Of a stretch of DNA of 64,000 nucleotides, positions 55,990-64,000 are shown piece by piece (within the stretch, counting starts at the first letter, position 1; the number at the start of each line of letters is the position of its first letter). Source of the DNA: Chloranthus sessilifolius (lineage: Eukaryota > Streptophyta > Magnoliopsida > Chloranthales > Chloranthaceae). The DNA lies in contig CM037590.1 in NCBI GenBank assembly GCA_021018995.1, forward strand, positions 66,125,597-66,189,596, given 5' to 3'. The notes beneath the pieces were generated by a model that had not been told where the DNA came from, did not search any database, and saw nothing but the letters and a program-made list of their open reading frames with translations. Made by a program: the position numbers and the translations under genes.

Positions 55990-57200
55990 TTTTTTATTTG
56001 CCAATGGACATGGGAAGACCCAGGTACTTGTCATGTGAATTCATCCTTTTGACCTGCAAAATGTTAAAAAAAATTCCCCGGAGATCATTTTGTACATTTG
56101 AGCTAAAAGAGAGCATTGATTTGTCAAAATTAATTTTTTAACCTGATGCCTCCTCATAAAGCTTAAGTATATTCACAATTTTTCCACACTCGTTTTCATC
56201 CACACGATGATAAATGGAACTATCATCAGTGAAGAATAAATGGGATATGACAGGGGCTACCCTACAAACACGGATGCTCGAAATCTAACCAATTTGGACT
56301 CTTGATGTAATGAGGTTTGAGAGGACTTCAGCACACACTAAAAACAAATAAGGAGAAAGGGGATCCCCTTGTCTAAGGCCACGACTTGGGCACATTTTAC
56401 TAAGAACATGCCCATTAACAAGAAAATCCAATGAGATTGATCTAACACATCCCATAATTAATTTAACCCATCTATGACAGAAAACCATTTTTAGCATCGT
56501 CTTTTCAAAGAAAGACCACTCAACTCAATCATAAGCTTTGCTCATATTCAACTTTAAAGAGCACGAACCCCTTTTACCGTAACGTTTGTTCTTAAGAAAA
56601 TAAGCACTTTCAAAAGCAACCAGAGAATTATCTGAGATAAGTCTCCCATGAACAAATGCACTTTGAGTTTCAGAAATCAATTTAGGGAGAATTTAAAAAA
56701 ACCTATTTGCAAGAACATTCACAATAATTTTATAAATCACATTGTAAAGACTGATCAGTCTAAATTGAGAGGTTTTTTCGATTTTTTATTTTACGAATGA
56801 GCACAATATGAGTAGAATTCACACCGAATAAATCAGCATGACCATTTAGATAACCAAGGACAAAGCAAGAACAGACTGACCAACAATAAAACAATAAGAT
56901 TGAAAAAATAGTGGAGGCATACTATCAAGTCCAGGTGATTTTATGGGATGCATTTAGAATAGAGCTGTTTTGACCTCTTGCGCTGTAAATTCTCTAACTA
57001 GCCAATCATTTTGTTCCACAGAAACTTTTCCATGAACACCCGCTAGAGCCTCGTCAACCCGATTAGGGTTTGAAGAAGCAAAAATTTGTGAGAAATGTGT
57101 GGATATAACCTTCTCAACCTCATCTTTAGAAGTTCTCCAACAACCTCCCTCATCCATAATTCCCTCAAGTTGATTATGTTTTCTTCTATGAGTTGCAACG
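55990..57200 (-). pseudogene. L1 ORF2 reverse transcriptase remnant
   Basis: Fragments in order on the minus strand: VISTHFSQIFASSNPNRVDE and WLVREFTAQEVKTALF before the RT, then VFCHRWVKLIMGCVRSISLD, then PSRGLRQGDPLSPYLFLVCA (RT motif with the RQGDPLSPYLF core) at about 56320-56400. The catalytic FADD region at about 56220-56250 has the reading HLFFTDDSSI, with Ala replaced by Thr. In-frame stops are frequent. Confidence 0.8.
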
Positions 57201-57639
57201 GAATGAAAGAATTTTATATTTTTTTCCCCGTCTTTCAGGCATAGGTCCTTTAATCTTTGCTTTCACAGCAATTCCTCTCTGTCTAGGAGGCCGTCTATCT
57301 CATTTTTCAATTTTACCTCCTCCATTTGGTCTTGTTCACTCATATTCCCTTTTCTGATATTACTAATTTGCTTTTGTAAGCTAGAGATCTGAGCTTGCAC
57401 ATTTCCAAATCAAGTCTTGCTCCATTTAATCAATCTCATAGAGATTTGTGAAATCTTCCCACAAATGTTAGACGTATTAGATTTTGATGAGAAGAGGTTC
57501 CAACTATTCTGAATAATATCTTCACAATCCTCGGCCCGAGACCACATCGAGTCAAAACGAAATGTTTTAGGAGCTCTTTTCCAATTTTCAACCCTTTGTT
57601 TCTACGAGACAAGTATCGGTGCATGATGAGATCTGGAAG

Positions 57640-58310
57640 ATGTTAGGTGAAACCCAATAGCATTTGAGAATTTTTGTGCCCAATCTTAGTTAGCAAACAC
57701 TCTATCTAACCTTTCATCAATGAAATCAACACCCTCTTATTTATTAGACGAAGTGCATATATAACCCAAGAAGACCAAATCCCTTAAACCACATACATCA
57801 ATGGAATTTCGGAAAAGGTTCATTTGTGCTTTGGTTTTTTGGACTCCACCTTGTTTTTCATGTTGGAATAACACACCATTAAAATCACACCATTAAAATC
57901 ACCTAAGCATGCCCAAGGAAAAGACTGATTTCTCCCCATGCTAGATAGAAGATTCCAAATAATACCTTTGTTATGAGACTCCGACGCCCCATAGAAGTCA
58001 GTCAATCTCCATGGATCGTCCCCTTGATCACCCGAGATAATCACGTTTATATGATTTTTGGATATAGTTTGAAGAGAAACTACATGTGCCCCCTTCCACA
58101 TAAATGTGAATCCACCTGACCTCCCAATTGGATCCGTAAACACACCATTATGAAAGTCAAATTTAAACTTGAAGGATTTCATCCTATTCGTGCAGCATTT
58201 TGTCTTTAACAAAAAGACAAAATCAGGATCTTCTCTCCTAAAAGAAGTCGGAGAGCACGAACTGTAGGAGGGTTCCCAAGCCGTTGACAGTTCCAACTTA
58301 GTATTTTCAT
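57640..58310 (-). pseudogene. L1 ORF2 endonuclease domain
   Basis: ORF2 starts at the ATG whose complement ends at 58310: MKILSWNCQRLGNPPTVRAL, the standard L1 endonuclease start (Asn of SWNCQ is the metal-site Asn). After a one-base frameshift it reads REDPDFVFLLKTKC (Glu-equivalent Lys in LLKTK, normally LLET, so a catalytic Glu is lost). Then come GRSGGFTFMWKG, WRLTDFYGASES and FPWACLGDFNGV (GDFN motif). The ORF1 stop TGA overlaps the ORF2 ATG as ATGA. ORF1 ends in VILLAMVAAQPPRKQ. Confidence 0.82.
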
Positions 58311-58414
58311 TGTTTTCGGGGAGGTTGCGCCGCAACCATCGCCAATAAAATCACTTTATCAACATCATTCAAATTATCCACCTATAACTCTAACTTCCTC
58401 TTTAATGGTCCTAA

Positions 58415-58660
58415 TGTTGCGCTGAAGCTCACAAACTAACTAACGATCTCACAATGAACAATCAAATATGAATACAAAAATTATAAGAAAATCAACCACA
58501 AACTCATAAGAGCTAATATTTACGTGGTTCGACAATATATCTATGTTCACGGACAACGATAATCCAATATATTGATGATTACACAAGAATACAAGAGCAT
58601 TCAAGCCTTACCAAAGCTCTCCTTAAAATCCTAGATAGATTTTCCAAAGTTTTACAATGA

Positions 58661-58700
<40 letters not shown>

Positions 58701-58923
58701 TCCATGAGCTTTTCTTTTATATAGAAGTCCTACTTCTAACCCAAGAGAATCTGCCTAAAAGCGGAGTCTTCACGTAACTCGGACGTCTCGGGTCGCTCGA
58801 GTGACAACCAAAGTTGCTCGAGAGACTAAAACCAGAAAATTTGCTCTTGCAAAGTGCTCACCTTGCTTGAGCGGATTTGGTTCCCGCTCGAGCGACTTAA
58901 CAAGTTAGAGCCCTATTATAACA
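58415..58923 (-). repeat. 3' LTR of the Copia element
   Basis: In element sense it starts TGTTATAATAGGGCTCTAAC (58923 downward). It holds CGCTCGAG-type words and a (GA)n run (plus-strand CT at about 58663-58694). It matches 61738-62145 in its remaining part (GTGGTTCGACAATATATCTA against GTAGTTCGACAATATGTCTA). Confidence 0.85.
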
Positions 58924-59400
58924 ATTCTCCACTTAGCTGTAAGCTTTACCATGTACCCTTTCTTCCAATCATCGCTATTCTTATATCACCGCTGCCACCA
59001 ACACCTCGACGACACTCAAATCTGCTGAATATTGATCAAATCCAACTCATGTTTAGTCTTGACCACCGGAACCATATTTGCCATCATATTCATAGGATTA
59101 CCCTTCGTACTCACATTCTTCAAAGATATCTTATCATCTTTAATTACTTCTTGTATGAAGTGATAGCCCTTTGCTACCAATCGTGCTTTATACCATACAC
59201 TACAACTTTTTGAAGAATCCTCTTTCTTTTTATAAACCTACTTGCACCCAATCGCTCGTTTTTCCTTAGGTAACTCTGTCAGTTCCTAAGTTTGATTCTT
59301 GTAAAGAGAATCCATCTCTTCACTCATTGCGGTCTTCCATTCTCGTACGCATCTACCACTGATTGTATCCTTGAAAGAAAACGGCCCATTGCCATCCAAC
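58924..59400 (-). pseudogene. Copia RT start joined to RNase H end (internal deletion)
   Basis: The RT N-terminus (EWKTAMSEEMDSLYKNQT, then GCKWVYKKKE, YKARLVAKGYH) is followed directly by FIQEVIKDDKISLKNVSTKG and MVPVVKTKHELDLINIQQI, the C-terminal end of Copia RNase H. The catalytic RT core (YVDD) and most of RNase H are missing between them. Confidence 0.75.
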
Positions 59401-60790
59401 GTCAATGCATAGGCGGCTATATCCTCGTAATCGTAGCAAATTTATACTCTAACGTTCCTTTTTGGTCTTACACCTACTAAGGATTATTTTGACTCTCTCT
59501 CAATTATTTCTACTCATTCCTTTGATGTAATAACTGTAGGAGTTTCTAACTCTATCTCAAACTAATCTTTCGCCACCTCTTCTCTAATTTTCATGATCTG
59601 TTTGCTAGAAGTTCGCATAACAGATTCATTAAAGGTCACATCTCTGCTGATCACAACTTTATTCTGCTCAGAAAATCATAACTTGTATCCTTTCACACTA
59701 TTTGTAGACCCAAAGAAAATCACTTTCTTAGCCATTGGGTCAATTTTACTATCTCTGACATGATAGTAAGATGTGCAATCAAAAACCCTCAATGCACTGT
59801 AATCTCCAGGCTTCCTTGACCACATCTCAATCTGAGTCTTGCATTCTATTACTGTAGGCGGTGATCTGTTTACTAGATAGCATGATGTACTGACTATCTC
59901 GGCCCATAACTCTACCCAATCCTGCAGTAGATACTATACATCTTACTTTTTCAAATAGAGTTCTATTCATACATTCTATTACCCCATTATATTGCGGTGT
60001 ATTTCTCATTGTGAAGTGCTTAGTAATAACGTTCTCTTCACAGAACTCATGATATTGTCCATCGGTGTACTTACCACCATTATCAGTTTTCAATCGCTTG
60101 ACCTACTTTCAAGTCTGGTTCTCAAATATTATTTTCCACCTCTTGAAGATTTCTAACACCTTATCCTTAGTTTTCACCATATAGATCCATACATACCGAG
60201 AGTAATCATCGATGAAGGATGCGAAGTACCTGACATCACCTTTAGAAGGGACCCTCATACATCTGAATGTATATAATCCAGTGTGCCTTTTGTAGTGTGA
60301 ACCACTGTATTGAACTTAATCCTGCATTATTTCTCGAAGACACAATGCTCACAAAAGTTAACTTTTCTGGCCTTTACACCTTTCAACAAGCTCTGCTTGC
60401 TCAACTATGTCATCCCTCTTTTTGACATGTGCCCTAGGCGCATGTGTCATAACTGTGTAGTGGATAAACCACTATCATCTGATGTAGATACTATTGTTCC
60501 ACCTGTCACTATACTCCTTGATAAAAGGTAAAGGTTCCTAACCTTTTCTGCTTTTATCACAACCAGAGATCCCTTTGTCACCTTCAAAACTCCACCTTGA
60601 GCTGTAAACTTGAGCTCATTGGAGTCTAGTGTACCAAGCAATATGAGGTTCTTCTTCAGTTCTGGAATATAGTGTGTATTGGTCAATATTCTCACAACTC
60701 CATCGTGCATCTTTATTCTGATACTCCCCTTTCTAACTGTTTTACAGGCCATACTGTTATCTATTAAAATCGTTTTACCATCCATTTCTT
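59400..60790 (-). pseudogene. Copia protease-integrase remnant
   Basis: 60785-60447 encodes the segment after the protease (KGSIRIKMHDGVVRILTNTH, YIPELKKNLILLGTLDSN). Integrase core remains at 60093-59827: KTDNGGKYTDGQYHEFC, where the final Glu of the DDE triad appears as GVIECMNRTLFEKVRC after TPQYN. Downstream the C-terminal integrase and linker region (LRVFDCTSYYHVRDSKID, FFGSTNSVKGYKL) follows with several stops. Confidence 0.82.
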
Positions 60791-60866
60791 TATAAGACGT
60801 GAACTAGTCCCTATTTGGACACATGTGGTAGGAGCACTCTGAATCAAGTATTCATGTATTCTGTGA

Positions 60867-61692
60867 TTATTTATCTGAAACTATTGACAACATGTTTCCA
60901 TTATCATCCGGAGCTTGTTTGGCTATACCACTCTCATAAACTATCCCTTTCTGCTTCTTATCCTGACCATCGTCACTCTTTGTTTGTAACTGTGGATAAT
61001 ATCTTCTGATGTGACTCTTTTCGTGACACTTGTAGCATTCTACTATCTTTCTATTTTTGGATTTAAATATGGACTTTGATCTATCCTTTTCGGATTTACG
61101 GTCCTCTGAACCTTTCTTCCTCATGTCGATACAAAACAATGCCACTGCAACCGACTCTAGTTCAATAGTATCATTCCCATAGAGCAACGTAGTAACAAGG
61201 TGCTCAAGAGAATTAGGGAGGGAAGATAAAAGTAATAGTGCTTTATCTTTATCCTTAACCTTTTCTCCAACATTTAATAATTTAGATGCTATTCTATTGA
61301 ATTCATTAAAATATTCGTTGAGAGAAGTACATGCCTTCATGTGTAATTTGTATAGTTGCTTCTTAAGATAGAGATGACTCGTTAGAGATTTCGTCATGTA
61401 GAGACTTTAATTTCACCCACAGTGAGGCCGCTGAGTTCTCCCACATCATATTATACATAATCTCCTTCACTAGGCATAGCCGAATCGTACTATAAACCTG
61501 AAGTTCAAATTCTTCCCAATCAGCATCGGACATATCCGTCGGCTTACCCGAAAGCCCATTTAATGCCTTGTGTAACACTTGTTGAATCAAAATATCCTAG
61601 ACTTGTACTTGGCACAAGCCGAAATTGATCTTTCCGTCGAATTTCTCAACCTCAAACCTTGCGTTTGAAACTTGTACAGATTTTGATGTCAT
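60867..61692 (-). pseudogene. Copia gag remnant
   Basis: Starts at the ATG complementary to 61690-61692 (MTSKSVQVSNARFEVEKFDG). A TAG at about 61600 and a frameshift near 61385 break it. Further on: EEFELQVYSTIRLCLVKEIM, LYKLHMKACTSLNEYFNEFN, LLLSSLPNSLEHLV. The zinc knuckle reads CYKCHEKSHIRRYY, so the last Cys of CX2CX4HX4C is replaced by Tyr. Confidence 0.85.
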
Positions 61693-62145
61693 CTCCGATC
61701 GTAGAACAGAAACCTAATATCTCTGATACCAATTTATTGTGTGGAAGTTTACAAACTAACCATCGATCTCATGATGAATGATCAAATAAGAACGCAAAAA
61801 ATAGAAGAAAATAAACCACAAACACACAAGAGATAATATTTACGTAGTTCGACAATATGTCTACGTCAACAGGCAACGATAATCTAATATATTGATGATT
61901 ATACAATAATACAAGAACACTCAAGCCTCACCAAAGCATTCTTCAAAACCTTAGGTTTTCCAAAGCTTTATAATGACATCTCTCTCTCAATTCGTCTATG
62001 AGCTTTCTCTTTATATAGAAGTCCTGAATCCTACTTCTAATCCAAGAGAAACTGCCCAAAAGTGGAGTCTGCACGTGACTCGGATGTCGCAGGTCACTCG
62101 AGCGACAACTAGAGTCGCTTGAGTGACTAAAATCCAAAAATTTAC

Positions 62146-62582
62146 TCATTAGTTTTTGCAATGAGTAAACATATTTGATTCCAATTCGAAGACTCAATCT
62201 CATCATCAGGATTGATCCTCTTAATTCACTTATATTTATCTATGGCCGAGCCATAGACCTATTTACTTATTGTTACAGAAGTACTCTATGGACCATAGTC
62301 TCATAAATCACGCGACCCTGTGGGGATCTTTTCTAAAATATCATGCACATATATAGGTCAAAGATGCAAGAAAACTATTTGTGTAATGCATCAATTTTAA
62401 ACAATTATCACTGCCCGGGAGATCTTCATCACTTCATCATTCCATTGTTCGAAGTTATCTTGAAATCAAGATTCTCATGTTTTCGTACGTTTTTTATCTC
62501 ATCAAATACAATGTGATCAATACCTAAATTCATGCACCAGATGATATTTATAGTCATGTAATATTAAGAAAAAAATAGTGAT
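62146..62582. other. non-coding DNA, no recognised feature
   Basis: This is the flank beyond the truncated Copia 5' LTR. No LINE ORF1 continuation is apparent, so whatever lay there was lost or is too diverged. Confidence 0.4.
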
Positions 62583-62977
62583 TGGCAATGGTCAGGTCCT
62601 ATCTGGAGGGATAGCTCAGTTGGTTAGGCCTTGGGTTTGCTCCTCAATAATTACTAGTTTGACCCCCCATAGGGCCACTGGAGGTTTACCTTGCCGATAA
62701 CTTCAGGGCCCGTGAGATTAGTTAGTCGAGGTGCGCGCAAGCTAGCCCGGACACTCTCAGATATCAAAAAAAATAAAAATTGGTCAGGTCCTACCAAGTA
62801 GAACCGGATTTCCAATCCTATCCCATCCGCTGCCCTTGGAAATAGGAGAATCTTGACTTTCTTGATTTTCACTTTTTATAATATGACGTGCAGTCAAGAT
62901 TCTCCTATTTCCAAGGGCAGTGGATGGGATAGGATTGAACATCCGATTCTACTTGGTAGAACCTGACCGTTGCCCAA
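62583..62977. mobile_element. long-TIR MITE interrupted by a SINE
   Basis: The left arm (TGGCAATGGTCAGGTCCTA, resumed after the SINE as CTACCAAGTAGAACCGGATT, then ATCCGCTGCCCTTGGAAATA and GGAGAATCTTGACT) pairs almost perfectly with the right arm (AGTCAAGATTCTCCTATTTC, CAAGGGCAGTGGATGGGATA, ACTTGGTAGAACCTGACC, GTTGCC). The flanks AATAGTGAT and AAAGGTGAT would be a 9-bp duplicate with 7 matches, the size made by Mutator-like transposases. Without the SINE and its duplicate it is about 200 bp. Confidence 0.85.
62602..62780 (+). mobile_element. tRNA-derived SINE inserted in the MITE
   Basis: The head GGAGGGATAGCTCAGTTGG contains a canonical pol III A box (TAGCTCAGTTGG). ACTAGTTTGACCCCCC 35-40 bases on is a weakened B box. 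The tail is AAAAAAAATAAAAAT. The 13-bp target duplicate TGGTCAGGTCCTA is exact (62589-62601 and 62781-62793), as expected for LINE-assisted retroposition. Confidence 0.9.
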
Positions 62978-63579
62978 AAGGTGATATTGATAGGTCACTT
63001 GACTTCTTCTTTAATCCTAACAGACTCGGGTGGTGCGAGCAAGACTCTGCGATCCCAACCATTACCTGACCACTGTATGCAAATGTCTTTGGAACTCCAA
63101 GAATGACAAAAGGAGAAATTGTGTGTGTGTGTATTAGTGAGAGAAAATCGGAGGGTTAGGTCGGGTGTTGTATGTTGCCAAATCGGATAGAGTTCGGGAG
63201 GTACGATTCGTTGGGCTTTAAGGTGATGGAGATGATAACTATGGACCTGTTTGGTCAATATGAATGCAGTGATAGTAGTAATAAATACTAACATCGATCA
63301 GTGATAAAAAATTATTAATCATAAAATAATTATTTTAATAATAGTATTTTCATTATGAAAACAGATGTTAGTATGGTATTAGTAATTAAAATAATTATAT
63401 TAATCCTTACTACTATATAAAAGTAAAAATAGTTTCTGTTATATTTTCATATCTAAAATGCCCCTAACTTATATCTATCGCAAGTCCTGCAAGTCCCGAA
63501 AACAGAGAAAACAGAGTTCTACTTCTAAGGTTTATAAATTTGAGTTCAAATTCCTTCATTTTTCATTGAAATAGTTAAA
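62978..63579. other. non-coding AT-rich DNA with a weak foldback
   Basis: GTAATAAATACTAACATC near 63277 and GATGTTAGTATGGTATTAGT near 63363 are loosely inverted around an AT-only core, possibly a decayed MITE. A (GT)n run lies at 63121-63132. No gene is seen. Confidence 0.4.
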
Positions 63580-64000
63580 ATGGGTCATCGGAAGATGTAG
63601 GCTTCCAAACCCTCATCATCAAAACGTCCAAAGGTCGATCCTCCGCAAATTGTGTGAGAACAACCCACTGAGTGGTGGGGTTCAAAGAAATTCGAGTTGG
63701 AATGATCGATCGACCGTAGGTTGTTTGAGGGCCAAGAGACCACCCAATGGACTCTTACGTATTTGAAGACCGCCGACATGGAAGCACTCCTTGAGCCATT
63801 TCATAGCCATTATTGCCCTAGGCTAGTCCGCCTATTTTACCAAAACCTAAAAATGAGTGCGGATGAAACATAATTTGTGACCGAAATCGATGTCACAAAT
63901 TTCAATTTGATCTAAATGATATCTCTACCGAAATGAGATGCCCATCAAGGTATGTAGAAAATGAGACATTGCAACCCCCACACCCTACAAAACTACTATT
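63580..64000 (+). pseudogene. plant-transposon-type protein remnant, cut by the window end
   Basis: Reading from ATG 63580, with stops at 63598, 63652, 63694 and 63871 and a frameshift near 63905, gives SKPSSSKRPKVDPPQIV, EQPTEWWGSKKFELE, ETTQWTLTYLKTADMEALLE, HYCPRLVRLFYQNLKMS, then DISTEMRCPSRYVENETLQ. The arrangement (basic Pro/Ser start, then a P-x-LV-x-x-FY-x-NL motif followed by I-S-T-x-x-RCPS) resembles the putative plant transposon protein domain found at the start of many retroelement gag-like proteins. I am moderately sure of the class and cannot name the element. Confidence 0.5.

Larger units (their letters stand above)
54213..58414 (-). mobile_element. L1-type LINE with endonuclease, RT and RNase H
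   Basis: Read on the minus strand: the end of ORF1 (58414 to about 58309), then ORF2 with an AP-type endonuclease, reverse transcriptase, a zinc-binding region and a plant-type RNase H domain. It ends at an A-rich tail, seen as TTTTTATTTTTATTTTTATT on the plus strand at about 54213-54232. This order is that of plant L1 elements with a C-terminal RNase H. Many stops and frameshifts are present. Its 5' part ends at the Copia LTR at 58415. Confidence 0.85.
58415..62145 (-). mobile_element. Ty1/copia element, minus strand, RT core deleted
   Basis: LTRs are at 58415-58923 (3' LTR) and 61738 to about 62145 (5' LTR, outer end missing or diverged after CCAAAAATTT). The primer-binding site AATTGGTATCAGAG, read in reverse at 61721-61734, adjoins the 5' LTR. 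The polypurine tract TAAGTGGAGAAT adjoins the 3' LTR start TGTTATAATAGGG. The order gag, protease, integrase, RT defines Copia. Between integrase and the 3' LTR only the RT N-terminus and the last part of RNase H remain. Confidence 0.87.

Overview
The window is plant nuclear DNA. It holds one intact host gene, several plant-type LTR retrotransposons, LINEs, tRNA-derived SINEs, and many miniature inverted-repeat elements (MITEs). Base composition is AT-rich, and microsatellites of (GA)n, (TA)n and (TG)n are common. The gene is a nuclear CLPP6 homologue, so the organism is a seed plant. A 14.8-kb intron packed with nested transposons suggests a fairly large, repeat-rich angiosperm genome; I cannot name the species.

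Layout. 1-2.4 kb: foldback MITEs and an older repeat. 2.4-13.2 kb: a complete but decayed Ty3/gypsy chromovirus (Tekay/Del-like) with 2.4-kb LTRs and a perfect 5-bp target duplication. 13.2-21.3 kb: non-coding degenerate repeat DNA interrupted by a 1.9-kb hAT-like element with TIRs and an 8-bp duplication. 21.3-26 kb: a 2.2-kb segment in tandem duplicate plus a partial third copy. 26-28.6 kb: microsatellites, a Tourist-type MITE and the presumed promoter. 28.65-50.91 kb: CLPP6 (9 coding exons, 268 aa). Its intron 5 carries two RTE-type LINE fragments, a GC-rich insertion, a Copia 3' fragment and a 4.76-kb Ty3/gypsy element with most of pol deleted. 51-54.1 kb: a SINE and a row of foldback MITEs. 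54.2-58.4 kb: a minus-strand L1-type LINE. 58.4-62.1 kb: a minus-strand Copia element with its reverse-transcriptase core deleted. 62.6-63.0 kb: a MITE split by a SINE. 63.6 kb to the end: a plant-transposon-type pseudogene.

Function. Only CLPP6 looks functional for the host. Its product is a catalytic subunit of the plastid Clp protease core. The codons for the Ser-His-Asp triad all lie downstream of the transposon-filled intron 5, so full transcription through that intron is needed to make an active subunit.

The most unusual structural signal is a class of short hAT-like elements (8-bp target duplications, termini of CATGGTTTTAAA or CAAGGATCAAA type). Their bodies are built almost wholly from imperfect iterations of one short palindromic word, a different word in each family. 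At least four have exact or 7/8 target duplications, and one is nested in another of the same class. A similar word-iteration style (GACCGGTC) appears inside the long LTRs of the Ty3 element.
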